This document shows, piece by piece, positions 12,049 to 24,059 of a stretch of 64,000 bases of DNA; position 1 is the stretch's first letter; every line of letters begins with the position of its first letter. The notes under the pieces were generated by a model. That model saw only the letters and a list, made by a program, of their open reading frames with translations. It ran no database searches and was not told the origin of the DNA. This DNA comes from Trema orientale (lineage: Eukaryota; Streptophyta; Magnoliopsida; Rosales; Cannabaceae): positions 149,342 to 213,341 of the forward strand of contig JXTC01000001.1 of NCBI GenBank assembly GCA_002914845.1, given 5' to 3'. A program made the translations under genes and the position numbers.

Positions 12049-12567
12049 TTAGAACACGACACCTCTTTTAGCGACGGCGTAACTTCTACTCCTCGGGTAT
12101 AAGAAATCGGGCTTAAGATCATTGTCAGCCCCATCTTCACCAAAATCACAAGCCTTTTCTTCGTCGATTTTACTCATCCCTACGCTGCTACACTTGGGCA
12201 AGCCCCTGGCTCCCGTCGTTGTTGTCATTGCTGCCGTACACGGTGTCGTTTTGGCTGCCGCTTCCCTCAACTGCTGTCGTAGAATCGCATCCACGTCAAT
12301 CCTGCCGCCGAAGCTCCTGGCGGAAGCTGCTCTGATGAGCTCCGCGTAGTCGTCGTCGTTGTTGTCGCTCGACCTCGACGCCCTGACGCTGAAACTCTTG
12401 GGCAGGGCGGCGAATTGGCCTGCTGGGCCGCCCATGGTGCTGGCGTAGCCGAGTTTCTCAGCCGAATTCATGCTCCGCACGTAATAGTCCCTCGCTTTGC
12501 CTAGAGCTTTAATGGGTATTGTGATGATTCTCATGAATCTGTTTTGGCTGTGGGTTTTCGTCTTCAT
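12049..12567 (-). CDS. Conserved plant protein of unknown function
   Basis: A single uninterrupted 172-residue frame begins at the ATG at 12565-12567. It is much richer in G+C than its surroundings. The N-terminus is basic and contains MRIITIPIKALGKARDYYV (residues 12-30), a signature I associate with a family of small uncharacterised land-plant proteins. A Ser/Arg-rich block with SFSVRASRSS follows. Then comes IDVDAILRQQL, an acidic patch near residues 135-150, and a C-terminal RSRSYAVAKRGVVF. There is no signal peptide, transmembrane segment or catalytic motif. The basic N-terminus with small hydrophobic residues could be a membrane-association region, but that is inference. The start is favoured because the coding-like composition begins there and the region upstream (12568-12660) is leader-like. 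The family function is not known to me. Confidence 0.8.
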   Translation of the reverse strand: MKTKTHSQNRFMRIITIPIKALGKARDYYVRSMNSAEKLGYASTMGGPAGQFAALPKSFSVRASRSSDNNDDDYAELIRAASARSFGGRIDVDAILRQQLREAAAKTTPCTAAMTTTTGARGLPKCSSVGMSKIDEEKACDFGEDGADNDLKPDFLYPRSRSYAVAKRGVVF

Positions 12568-13648
12568 GCTTTACTTGCCTGCTATATGTTTGATCAAAGT
12601 CCTCAACGAAGTAAGAGAGAGAATATTTGGTGAAATATGAGAACCTCAGACTGAAATTAGATCTGGGTATTTCTGTTGGATGGAAGATTATCGAAAATAT
12701 ATATGTATGAATGAAAGTTCCAAGTGGGTTTTGAGAGTTGGGGGTTTTGATTGGGAGGCGATGGTTTTGTAGGGGCGTTCAAGAAAGCAACGTTTAATGT
12801 GGTTGAGTAGAAGGTATGAACAAGAGGGGACGTGGCTTTTTGGGACTTATTCAAAGCACACCGGATTAGAAAAACCAGAGATAAGAACGAGTGGGTTATG
12901 GACTGTGCTAGACTAGGTAGCTCTACAGAGTATATAGTATTAAAACAAATAAATAATAAAGTTGGCCAGATTTGAAAAGAGGGATAATGTTGACTTCTTG
13001 GATAATTCAAGATTTGACTTTCCTTAACCCTATCTTAAATCATTATATGATTTTTTGTTCCCACAGTCATCCCACTCATCAAATTTACCGAGTCATCTCT
13101 TGGGTTTGTTGGTGCCAATTCAAAAATCAAACCAACCTTTACCTAAGCTTCCTTTCCAATATACCTTTTTCCAATCCGATTCCTGGCTGTATAGGATGAA
13201 AGAAAACAATCATCAACTTTATACCAAAACTCAATAATCTTATCATTGCTTTTGTTAAAAGATAAGAGTACCTATTTCAGCGTCATCAATTTTGCAAATT
13301 GGCAGAACAAGGACTCCATGATGTTTAGTGGAGTATCTCTTGGTTTAACATGCATCCACGTGTGGTGGGTGAAAATATATGGCATTCAGCACCAAAAAAG
13401 AAAGATAATAATGACTTTTACATATTGGCTGCATAATCTTCTGTTCTTAGTGCCTCTAATTGGATTAAGAATCCATGTTTGTGTTCTTTGAGCAATATAG
13501 GTTGAATTCATATATAATTCAAATCCTCAATATCGGAAATACTTGTTCTAAAGTAACCTTTACGTTCCACCAATAAACACTTGTATTTTCATTTACTTAC
13601 TCTCGTTCTCTCTTTCCTAGCAAAATTAACAATTAAATAATAGGATTT
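12568..13648. other. Promoter side of the 12-kb gene and intergenic sequence
   Basis: This contains the leader and promoter region of the minus-strand gene starting at 12567. Several short open frames occur on both strands but have no recognisable domain. No clear TATA box or transcript start can be assigned. Confidence 0.4.
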
Positions 13649-14027
13649 GTGGCACTAATGGTCCCTTTCTTCAATTAGTTACCAATCGGTCCCTAAACTA
13701 GATAAATGATCAAAAATATTCTTTGAATTAAATAATTAGTGACAATAACGTTTTTTTTTGTCAAAAACGGTTAAAATGGTTAAAAATTAGACATAAAAAA
13801 ATGGTATATAACGTGCAATTAAATCAAAATTCTCTTCTTTCGACTATGCAAATAAGTTTTTAAGATCTGAGAATACTACCTATTTTTTTTAATAAAAATC
13901 TTCAATTTTAAGCAAAAAAAAACTTTTTTATCGCTAATTTGTTAACTCATGAACTTTCTTGTACATTTATTTAGTTTAGGGACAAACAATCATTATATAA
14001 AAAATTCAGGGACGTACAGTGCCACGT
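13649..14027. mobile_element. MITE with GTGGCACT ends
   Basis: The left edge GTGGCACTAATGGTCCCT and the right edge, reverse complemented as CGTGGCACTGTACGTCCCT, form terminal inverted repeats. Both then continue to a GTCCCTAAACTA block. The element is about 380 bases, AT-rich and non-coding, which fits a miniature inverted-repeat transposable element. No target duplication is clear. Confidence 0.6.
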
Positions 14028-15295
14028 ACTCTAAATAATATAGCACTAATAAGTAAAAACAAATGGCGCCCATTAGATTGTTGTGTTAATAGTCGGCGTC
14101 TATTGTGTTGCTGGTGCAACGAGGACAAAACATCACCAATCATCGCAATATATTTATTATCTATGTGGCTCGTTTTCAACGAGGCAATTTATAATTTATC
14201 AAAGAAACGTTCTTGGACTTTGGAGAGAGAGACTCATGAGGAACTCGTAAAGAAGAAGAAGAGCCAGGCTGCGGAGAGACAAGTATTGGGAAATTTTTTA
14301 AGGGAATTATTACGGTCGGCTTCTTTACCTAATAATAAACAATGATTTTGATTTTTGGGTGCAAGCTGCTTTTGGACATATGTGATTAAACTTTTAGAAA
14401 ATGGTCCCCCTTCAAAAATTTTGAAAGATATAAGGTCAAATTTTCATGCTGAGTATATAAATCTACAAGAGTGCCTTCGTCAAAATGATCTTAAATATAA
14501 AAAGGATAGATTGGGTTGAATACTTGATACGTTATACGTCACCATTATTTATGTTATTCATGCCATTGTTTACTATTTAATCTGTTGAAGTATTCGTACG
14601 CATGATCTAATAATGCTAATTCTCTCTCGTTGTTTATTTATGTATATTTTATGCTATAAGGCACTAGTAGTGTCCAGTATCACAATAACATATCTGCTTG
14701 TTATGGATAATTTAATTAATAAATTGGGTCTCACCTAGATCCTACCTGAATTATAATTATGATTAGTCAGTGATGAACTGACACATCATTGTGGTGCTAG
14801 GCATTACTATGCCCTATAGCATTATTCTTTTAATTTGGGATGAACTAAAATTAATAGCATTAGTTGCAAATGCAAAGTCATGACCACCAAATTCAATTTA
14901 CTATAATTGAATAACTATGCCTGTTTGATTGATACAGTCAGACTTGTGTAACACAAATTGTGGTTGTAAATTATGGTCATGCATCTTTCTTTAATATCGT
15001 ATAGTTATTATTAAGGTCCTTCAAAAAAACAAAAAACAAAAAAAACAAACTTCATGCTTTTGTCTTTTATTTCTTCTGGTAATTTCTTTAAGGCCCAAGG
15101 ATTTTCTCTTCCCTACTGAACTGAAGTACCGTATTGGTATGAATCCGAGAAAGGAAGGGTATCCCGATATTCCTGACAAATTATCATTATGTTATAAAAT
15201 TATCATTATAGGACCAATTGGCATTCACTAATAGTGTGACATTGTCACTCAAATTTTTTACGCTGTTAGAAATGCCATTTTTCAAAACACTTTAA
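14028..15295. other. Intergenic sequence with an orphan open frame
   Basis: A frame with a possible ATG at 14163 runs to 14345 and encodes an Arg/Lys/Glu-rich tail including KKRSWTLERETHEELVKKKK. The frame is open further upstream to about 14019 but without an ATG. I recognise no homologous family, and no flanking exon is evident. The rest is AT-rich and featureless. Confidence 0.35.
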
Positions 15296-15573
15296 AGCTT
15301 ATAGCAATATGACTAACTTTTAGGCGCATTTTTATGTAAATGTTCGTATTTTTCAAATATTGTACCATAATGACTAGTATATTTACTCATATCCCGAGCG
15401 TAATATATAATGTACTCAATAAAAAACTAATACACTCATATATACACTAAAATTAGTATAGAAGTAGATATACTAAGTTTAAAAGTACATATGCAATATT
15501 TAGCTATAAAAAAATAGAATAGACATTTATTAAAAATAAAATATTAAAAAAAAGGGCACCTACTATAATTTCC
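15296..15573. mobile_element. MITE family with TATAGCAAAATGAC ends, copy 1
   Basis: This roughly 280-base copy begins CTTATAGCAATATGACTAAC, has a centre of repeated ACTCATATATACACTAA-like words, passes TTTAGCTATAAAA and ends CTACTATAATTTCCC. It aligns by eye with the copies at 45961-46236 (same orientation) and 51469-51755 (reverse). It is the most diverged of the three. Confidence 0.5.
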
Positions 15574-15759
15574 CAAGTTGTTTTTGTGGGTTTTCTAGAG
15601 TTTTTCTTTCAAAAATAAAAATAATTACAAAAGTACGATGCTATACAATAATAAAATTTTCTACGATTTACGGATGGTATTTTAAAAAAAAAAAAAAAAA
15701 GTATCATATTAAATTGCCATTTTTATTAACAGTTTTTATTTAATAAAAATAGTACACAA

Positions 15760-17880
15760 AGTCCATAAAAATGAGCGGAGCCACTCTCACCTTCTAGCTT
15801 GGAGGGTTCGAAACCTACTCAAACTTATTTTCATTCTTTTTTTTTTTTTTTTTTTTGTCCTTCACTTCTTTTAACCATTTTTTGTTTCTTTTTAAGGAAG
15901 CACTAACTTATCATTATCTTTTTTCTATTTTCCCTCTTCTAGATATAATGAGAGACTTTTTTCTTTTCTTTTCTTTTTTTTTTCTACTGTTTAATTTTTT
16001 TATTAGTAATAAATTTGATTACTAGTTACTAATTTTATGCTACTTACTTTGGTTATCAATTGCTAATTTAGTTCTTGACTATGGTCATAAGTAATCACCA
16101 CTAACCACTTTGAATACTAGTTACCAACTCCTTTATTTATTTCAATTTTTTTATTTTCTCGTAATTTTTTGGTTATTAGTTACTCTAGTTACTAGTTTCT
16201 TATTTACTGGTTACTTTTAACCAGTTTGGTTACTGATTACTGGTTACTCTAGTTACCTGTTATCAATTTTTTTAATAATTACCATTTACAAGACTTGGTT
16301 ATAAATACAAGACTATTTACTAGCAACTAATAACTAATTTGGTTACTAGTTACCTGTTTTGTTTTTATTTATTTATTTATCTTTTCATTTTTCTCTAACC
16401 AATCAGGTTACTAGTCACTAGTTACTAGCTGATCTTGTTACTAGCACTAATAACTAATCTGATTACTGATTACTGATTACTTGAATTACTGATTAGCAAC
16501 TTGGTTACTGGTACCGGTAATAATGTCCATTTTCATTCATTTTTTCCTTCAGTTTTATCTACACTAACGTATTTCTCTTCTAACCATTTTTTTTCCTTTT
16601 TAAGGAAGCATTAACTTATTATTTTCTCGTTTCTTTTTTCACTCTCTTAGATATAAGGAGAAGCATTAATTTATCATTTTTTTTCTTTTTTCGCTTTTCT
16701 AGGTATAAGAAGATACTTTTTTTCTTTTTTCTTTTTTTTTTTTTTCTATTGGTTACTTTTCTTATTAGTAATAAATTTGGTTACTAGTTACCAATTTGAT
16801 ATTACTTACTCTGGTTACTAGTTGCTAATTTATTCTTAATTACGGTAACAAGTAATCACCAATAATCAATTTGATAACTGGTTGCTAGTTCCTTTATTTA
16901 TTTTAGTTATTTTTTTTTATTAACCAATTTGGTCACTAGTTACTCGAGTTACCAGCTTCTAGTTTCTGGTTACTGTTACCTCTAACCAATTTGATTACTG
17001 AATACTCTAACTATCGGATATTAATTTTGTTAATAATTACCATTTATGAATACAAGACTAGTTATCAGTTACTAGTAACTAATTTGGTCACTAATTACCA
17101 GTTTAGTTTTTTTTCCCCCTAACCAATATGATTACTAGTCACTAGTTAGTAGTTGATCTTGTTACTAATACCAGTAACAAGATCAACTTTAATTGAGGTA
17201 TGCTCCTCTACTTTTTTTTTTCTTTTTTTGTTTAAAATTTGTTCACCTTTTTTTTTCCCTATTAAGCCATGCTACTCTCTCTTTTTTTTGTATTTTTTTT
17301 CATTTTATTAATTAATTTAGCCTTTATTTCTCCTCTTTGGGATAAAAGGAGTTTTTTTTCCCTCCATGCTATTCAATTTAGTTATTAGCTACTTTGAATA
17401 CTAATTACAAGTCAAAAACTAGTAACCAATCTGGCTATCGGCTTTCAAAAGTAGACTTATGGATACAAATTACAAAGATTGGTTATTGGTAATAGTAACC
17501 AAATTTAATTATTAATATTTAAATTAGTTATTGGTTACTGGTTACCGATTACTGATACATGGATACTAGTTATCAATTTAGTTATTAGTTGCAAGTTAGA
17601 AGACTATTAATGGTTACTTTAGTTCCCAACAAGTAATCAATTTATTGGTTATTGATTACTAGCTTTCAGAGTGGTAGTATCAGTTATTAGTTACTAGTAT
17701 GGTTATTAGTACCTGCTTACTTGTTACCGGTTTGGTCATTGGTGCTTGCTTACTTGTCGGTTACTAGTTACTAATGAAAAGACTAGTCAATGATTACCAA
17801 ATACAAGATTAGTTCAGTTGCTATAAAACAAAATTCTAACCAGTTACTAGACTGATTATTGGATACTATTCAGTCCCTTT
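15760..17880. repeat. Degenerate GTTAC-rich arrays, duplicated block
   Basis: From about 15990 the sequence is built from variants of GGTTACTAGTTAC, TTACTAATTTGGTTAC and their complements over nearly 2 kb. A block of about 700 bases occurs twice in tandem. Each copy starts at a TTTTAACCATTTTTT-TTTTTAAGGAAGCA landmark (about 15878 and 16580), passes GATATAA-GAGA and then the GTTAC words. The left edge near 15796 carries GGGTTCGAAACC, a tRNA B-box-like motif followed by a long T run. The layout matches, in reverse, the element at 60980-61480. There is no coding sequence. Function and origin are unknown; a SINE-initiated composite repeat is one reading. Confidence 0.65.
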
Positions 17881-19489
17881 ATATTAAATTTGTTAATTCA
17901 TAATATCAACATAGATTAATTTAAAAGGAAAAAGAATTACAATTGATGTGTAACAAATTTATAATATAGAGAATCTAATTAAGGTTAATAATGCAATGAA
18001 CAAAATGTTATTAAGCATTTAATAAGCATCAGAAATAAGAACACTATGATAGAAAATGCCTTCCTTCGTGAGTGCCTATCACATCCAGATCAAATATAGT
18101 TTGTAACGTTTCTAATAACAACTTCTGCATCTAGATGGCTGCTAAGATTATTTCAGTTAGATTTTTTAGAATAACCAATCGTAATTCTTATTCAAAGGCA
18201 TGAATATTGAAAAAATAAAACATAATGTATATATAAAAAATCCTATTTTCTTGCCAAAATAGCTATTTCCTCCAAATCACGTCTATTATTTTTCTCTAAT
18301 AAACAATTTACTACTCTTCCTCATAGCCACTAATAATGTCTTTGAGTGATCCTATTCTTCTTGTTGTCAAGAGCTGCATTTCTAGCCAACTCCAAAACTT
18401 GAACATTGGACCCAAAAACAATAAGTCAAAATACAAATAATGCACCTAAAATGAAGCTAAAAAAAGCACAAACCAATATCTGCAATCAACCCAAAAAAAA
18501 ATCCTATAATCTTCAAAACAATTATGATCAAATACCAATAAAACATAAATTGATTTACACTATGAACTCAAGCTTAAACTATTCTAATCTTCCCATATTT
18601 TTCTAATCACATGGACAGGGTCAAATTAGGAGCTAAACTAAAATTACTTTAGAAACCAAAGTCAAAGCAAGTATACCAGAAACAAATAGATTGAGCCTTA
18701 GAAGCTAAAATGAAAAAATCACTAGTTAAATTGATGGAAACTCTGTCAAAAATTTATTAGGAAAATCAAACAATAATAGAGTATTGTCATTGCTCAAGCC
18801 CCAACCGCCCCACAAGACCTTGCTCCTTTTTTTTTTCAAGCACCAAGTTCACTTTCTACAACCTTGAAACACTCAACATCCTATTGTTTACTTCATTATC
18901 TTCTGAATCAGAGATCATGACCAGAAAATTCTAGAGAATTACTGGAAAACCGCTGACAAGAGTAGCCGACGATGAAATTCACAGTATGTGAACTCAGTAG
19001 AGGGAGAAGAGTGGACTGGGGATGTTTTCATGAAGAGCAGCAAGAGGCTTCACAAGGGCAATGATCCGTGGACCGTGCGTGAGAGGAAAGAAGAACCCAA
19101 AAGCCGAAATGGCATTTTTCTAAAAAATGACATACGAAGATATATAAAAGGAAAAGAATATGTATTTTTGATATTATTTACTAAATGACGTGTATTCCCT
19201 AGTTTCGTCTTATTTTTTAGTCCAAATTAGTCATAACCAGGTCCATTTCCGGAGAAACATTGGGATGGGACCTACTTTACAGGGCCTATTCCACACATAT
19301 CCAGGTATAGGCCTTTTTTTTTTGAGAAAAAGACACCTAATACTACCTTTTGATAAATCATACCAAGAATACTATGTCCAAACTTTTACTTATTTTTGTA
19401 TTACTTTTTTTAAGAAAAATAACAAATTCTTGCTAAGAAAGACCAAATAACGTCTTAGAATTTCCATTTTTTCTTGTTTCTTTTTGCTA
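17881..19489. other. Sequence between two repeat arrays
   Basis: This span has more even composition than the flanking arrays, with a patch near 18900-19120 that looks gene-like. No frame over 90 codons, conserved domain or convincing splice chain was found. It may be unique DNA or the interior of one large composite element spanning 15.8-20.5 kb. Confidence 0.3.
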
Positions 19490-20470
19490 CTAGTTTACTT
19501 GTAGCTGATCACTCTTAAAACTAGTTACCAATTTATTATTAGAAATCAAAAACTAATTGATTTTTAGAAACTAAAAACCAAATTGGTTATTAAAAACCAA
19601 TAACCATATTGGTTTCCACCATAAATATCATAACTATCTAGTTAGTAAAAACTGAAAACCAAATTAGTTTCTATCATAAACAGTAGAACTATCTGGTTAA
19701 TTCAATTATTGATTACTAGAAACCAATTTAGTTATTGGAAACTAGTTGCCAGAATCTAAAAACTAATATATATTTCTATTGCATTTACTTCAAAAATATA
19801 ATTACTTAATTTGAGAACTTGATCATATTCTTCAGCATCCTTGTTCAATGCCTCACACAATTCTTGCTACAGGGTATTCTACAAAAAGCAAATCGTAATA
19901 GCTTTCAGGAAATTTTCATTGTTTACTATGATTTGAAAAAGAAACCACAATGATTTCTAGGAAACTTTTGTTGTTTCCTGTGATTTATTTAGCTACAGAA
20001 CATTCTGCAAAAAAAGAAACCACAATTGTTTCCCAGAAATATTCGTGGTTTCATGTGATTTACTTATGTACATGACATTTGGCTAAAGGAAACCAAACTG
20101 GTTTCTAGAGAACTTTTGTACTTTCCTGTGATTTACTTACGTACAGGACTTTCGGCTAAAGGAAACCAAACTGGTTTTCAGGAAATTTTTGTGATTTCCT
20201 GTGATTTACTTACTTACAAAACATTCCGCTAATAGGAAACTAAATTAAACCAAATTTGTTTCCAGGAAACTTTTGTGGTTTTTTATTAAAAATAAGATGA
20301 CTTATTTACTAAAATGCTACCGTATTTTCTAGCTTCCAAAATATTTAGAAAAATGCCATAAAAAGGTCGTACAAATTTTTATTATTTTTGAAAGGTCATA
20401 AATTTGGTAATATTTTTTGAAAAATAAGTATAAGTGTCCAAAACCCGTTTTTTTTTTTTTTTTCAAGCCA
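19490..20470 (+). repeat. GGTTTCC-unit array element, copy A
   Basis: The first part (19490-19760) has GTTAC/AAACCAA-type words. From about 19868 to 20290 there are five or six units of roughly 70-80 bases. Each has a CATTCTGC- or CATTTGGCT-like start, an inverted pair such as GGAAACCAAACTGGTTTC, and the ending TTTCCTGTGATTTACTTA. The array is followed by a conserved tail, 20290-20460 (CTTATTTACTAAAATGC ... AATTTGGTAATATTTTTTG ... poly T). The order of unit variants and the tail match the copy at 52785-53690. Confidence 0.7.
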
Positions 20471-20582
20471 TAGTCAAACCCTGTACAATTCTTCATATTG
20501 GGCCACTATGCGAATAAACTAGGTGAATACCACTTTTTTTTCCTCATTAATTAAATTTACCACCATACTACTTTTTTAAAAT

Positions 20583-20678
20583 GCATTCTTGATGAATTCT
20601 TGATAGATTCTTGATAGAATCTTGACAGATTCTTGATGGATTCTTGATGGATTTTTGACAAATCCTTGACTAATTCTC
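20583..20678. repeat. 11-bp minisatellite, TTCTTGATGGA type
   Basis: About eight tandem, imperfect copies of a unit close to ATTCTTGATRG run through this stretch, in the region upstream of the LCAT1-like gene. Confidence 0.7.
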
Positions 20679-21016
20679 TCCCAAAAATGGTAGAATCTAA
20701 TAGTGGTAGTAAATTTAATTAAGTATTTGAAAAAAGTGATAATTATCTACTTAACCCCTATTTAATTGAATAAAAAAGAAAAATATTCTTTGGGTTGCAC
20801 AAGATACAAGTATAAAGCCAATCATCATCTAAAGAAAATGATCGTTAATGCACTCTCCACCACAGGTTCCAAAACTGCATACGTCGACCACTCCACACGA
20901 TTAACAAGAAACACATATACATACACAATAACGCATAATGCAGTACATCCAAAACTTGCTTCCATCACTTATGTACACTATTACATTCCTCCCAAGTACT
21001 AGAAACTAGGAGGGTA

Positions 21017-22478
21017 ATGAAGCAGTCAGAAACATCGAACCTGCCACTACTGGTTTCGACGGTCCTGATGCTGTACACGTGTCAAGCAAGCAGCAGCAGC
21101 GCCAGCAACCTCCATCCCCTGATCCTAGTCCCGGGCAGCGGCGGGAACCAGCTCGAAGCCCGGCTAACCAGCTCTTACGCGCCGTCGAGCCTGTTGTGCA
21201 ACCGGTGGTACCCGGTTCCGAAAACCAAGGACGGTTGGTTCAGGCTATGGTTCGACCCCAGCGTCCTATTGGCTCCATTCACCAAGTGCTTCGCTGACCG
21301 CATGACTCTTTACTACGACCCGGACACCGACGATTACCATAATGCCCCTGGGGTCCAGACCCGGGTCCCCCATTTCGGATCCACCGAATCCCTCCTCTGC
21401 CTCGATCCTCATCTCAAGTAAAGCTCTCTTGTGCCTAAATTGTATTGCACTTATTGATTAATAAATTAATTTCTTTTTACATATAAATAAATAAATAAAG
21501 TGATCAAACTGTTTTGGTATGGTTGCGTATTGGAAGTTCTAAATTAGTAAATTTAATTACATTATTGTCAGAAAGATAACGGCATATATGGCACCACTAG
21601 TGGAGTCATTGGAGCAAATAGGCTACGAGGACGGAAAGACCCTATTCGGAGCCCCATACGACTTCCGATACGGTTTGGCCGCGGAGGGTCACCCGACCCG
21701 AGTCGGCTCCAAGTTTCTGGAAGACCTAAAAGCTTTGATAGAGAAAGCAAGCTCCTCCAATGGAGGAAAGCCCGTAATTCTTGTCACCCACAGCTTAGGA
21801 GGACTCTTCGTTCTCCAATTCCTCAATCGAAACCCCCTCCCATGGCGCCGAAAATTCGTCAGACACTTTCTCGCGATCTCGGCGCCGTGGGGCGGCACCG
21901 TCGAGGAGATGCTCACCTTCGCCTCCGGCTACTCGCTCGGGGTCCCGCTCGTCGAGCCGTTGCTGGTCAGGGAAGAACAGAGGAGCTCGGAGAGCAATCT
22001 GTGGCTGATGCCCAACCCCAATTTCTTCGCTCGCTCAAAGCCACTGGTGATTACCCCAAACGACACCTATTCGGCGTACGACATCGCCGAGTTTCTAAAC
22101 GACATCGGGTTCCCCCAAGGGGTTCGGCCTTACAAAACGCGCGTTCTGCCCCTGATGGATCAGCTCGCGGCGCCCGGGGTGCCCGTCTCGTGCGTCGTTG
22201 GGAGCGGTGTACGGACGCCAGAGACTCTGTTCTATGGGGGGAATGGGTTCGACGAGCAACCGGAGATCGTGTACGGGGATGGAGATGGGACTGTGAATAT
22301 GGTGAGCCTGTTGGGGCTCGAATCGTTATGGGATAACATGGAGAACCAGACGCTCAATGTGATCAAAATTGGTGGTGCTTCTCATACTGAAATACTCAAA
22401 GAGGAAGGTTCGGTAGCTCAAATAGTGGGAGAAATCTCTCGCATCAATTCCATTTCCATGTACAATTCTGCAAAATGA
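21017..22478 (+). CDS. LCAT1: Lecithin:cholesterol acyltransferase-like protein 1
   Basis: The gene has two exons, 21017-21417 and 21572-22478, joined by a 154-base GT-AG intron; the frame continues exactly to give 435 residues. An N-terminal hydrophobic stretch (about residues 9-25) looks like a signal peptide or membrane anchor, followed by the family's oxyanion-region motif LILVPGSGGNQLEA. Exon 2 carries FGAPYDFRYG and the nucleophile elbow THSLGG with Ser208. The Asp lies in GDGDGT (residues about 370-372) and the catalytic His in GASHTEIL (His405). All parts of the Ser-Asp-His triad are therefore present and the gene appears intact. Family members are alpha/beta-hydrolases acting as phospholipid:sterol acyltransferases or phospholipases. 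The plant LCAT1 branch is the best match; its exact substrate is not shown by sequence. Both coding exons are notably GC-rich. Confidence 0.93.
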
Positions 22479-22639
22479 CCGAGTTTTATAATGTCGTCAT
22501 TTTTCTTTTGGTTATTTTTTTCGTTAGGCTGTTCATTAAGTGATGACTATCATGGCTCCTTCTCCTTCAAGTATGTTACTCTGCCTTTCTTGGGAAAGTT
22601 TTTTTGACCAGGACATGGGACATGGCTAATCTTTTTCAT

Positions 22640-23030
22640 TTTAAAAAGCTATACCGTTGTCGTTTCCTTTCCAGGTGGTTGTCATTTTTTCGTGATGTCG
22701 TTTGTTTGTTGTGCTTTCCCTTGTGTCGTCGTTTTCAAGCTTGTTGTCGTTTATTGGTTTTTTTTTTAATTGTTGTTATTTATATTCTTGTCGTTTCGTT
22801 GTTTATGTCGGTTATACAGATAATCATAATAGTCGTTTCTTCCTTTCCAAAGTGTTCCTTGATCATGCACCAATGGATCTTAGCTTTTTTCAAATTGTTG
22901 TCCGTTTCTAAGTGTATTGTCGTTTTTTTAACACTATTGTCTTTTTCTAGCTTTCTGTCGCTTTATTGTTCTTCAAAAAATATATATATATATATATATA
23001 TATTATTGTCGTTTTCATTTGTTTGTTTCC
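22640..23030 (+). repeat. TTGTCGTTT-rich low-complexity region
   Basis: Roughly a dozen copies of TTGTCGTTT or one-base variants are spaced at irregular 15-60-base intervals just downstream of the LCAT1-like stop codon. A TA microsatellite lies at about 22980-23003. A frame of 164 codons crosses the region but is T-rich and repetitive, so I do not call it a gene. Confidence 0.5.
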
Positions 23031-23244
23031 ATCGTGCAGTTGGCACTTGCTGGGACAGGGAAAATGCCAAAGTTAATTTGTTATACTCTAGATTTTAGCT
23101 AAATACTGCAAATATCCCCAGACTTACACATTGTATAAAGAGTACAACTTTCAAGTTTCGACACATTTTCTTTTTAAAAAAAAAACCAGAAGTGCCCATA
23201 CTAAGTTGTTTTCAAACGACATTAAATGTTGGTGTTTGTTTACA

Positions 23245-23398
23245 AATTTAGTTTATAAATTCAACAACTTCCTAAATTGACAATTAGCTAAAGAGTACGA
23301 AAGTTATTTCACATCGTTAATTTAGTTTATAAATTCAACAACTTCCTAAATTGACAATTAGCTAAAGAGTACGAAAGTTATTTCACATCGTTAATTTA
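23245..23398 (+). repeat. Perfect 74-bp tandem duplication
   Basis: Two apparently identical 74-base units start at 23245 and 23319 (AATTTAGTTTATAAATTC...). They are followed by the first few bases of a third copy at 23393. The lack of differences implies a recent event or an assembly artefact. Confidence 0.85.
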
Positions 23399-23527
23399 AC
23401 CAAATGTGTAATGTGCAAAACTGAGAGTTGTTTCGAGGCTTTTTCAGAACTACGAATATAAAATGTAGTCTTTGGCCAAAATCCATAATATAAGTATATA
23501 GAATTTTTTGTTGAAAATAATATAAAG

Positions 23528-23800
23528 CTGATAAGAATCTTATCAACACTTCAACATGTTGAATTTCATAATTGAATGCATTGAAACAAATGTTTATATG
23601 ACGAAAATTGAGGAAAGTGTAACGCTGATAAAATTGTGAGCAACACTTCACCAAGTTTAATTTTTCAGCTGGATGCGTTGGAGTAAGTGTCTATCTAACG
23701 AGTATTAAGAATAATGTAAAACTGGTGAGAATCTTATCAATACTTTACCAAGTCCAATTTCTTAGTTGGATGCATCAGAGTGAGTTCCAATCCAAATAAA
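23528..23800 (+). repeat. Degenerate 97-bp tandem repeat, three copies
   Basis: Units start at 23528, 23625 and 23722, exactly 97 bases apart. They share CTGATAAGAATCTTATCAA-like starts, CACTTCACCAAGT-like middles and TTGGATGCATTGGAG-like ends. Divergence is moderate, so the array is older than the neighbouring 74-bp duplication. Confidence 0.65.
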
Positions 23801-24059
23801 TGTCTTATTTTGCTATAAATATTAATCTTGAATTCTATTTCAAACCATCCTCTTACCAAAAAACTTATTCAAAACGCATCTTCTTATTTTCTTTAAAACA
23901 TTTATGTTCTTTAACCATCTACTTGTTGAAAAAAAACACTAATCGATCTTATGGTTACATTATTAATAGAGACGTGCTCCGTTAGATATTTCTCAATACC
24001 CTATTACATGTAGGTACTAGTCTGCAAATCATTTTTCGGTCTCGTATGGAAGTAAGAGA

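Noticed and set aside
12122..12349. Plus-strand frame antisense to the 12-kb gene
   Set aside because: It is a composition shadow of the minus-strand coding region.
15796..15808. GGGTTCGAAACC as part of a tRNA gene
   Set aside because: No acceptor stem, D-arm or anticodon arm can be built around it; a SINE-type B box fits better.
21079..22336. Alternative-frame ORFs across the LCAT1-like exons
   Set aside because: They are shadows of the GC-rich coding exons in other frames.
22604..23098. A 164-codon frame downstream of the LCAT1-like gene
   Set aside because: It is Phe/Leu/Val-rich, built on TTGTCGTTT repeats and a TA tract, and has no recognisable domain.
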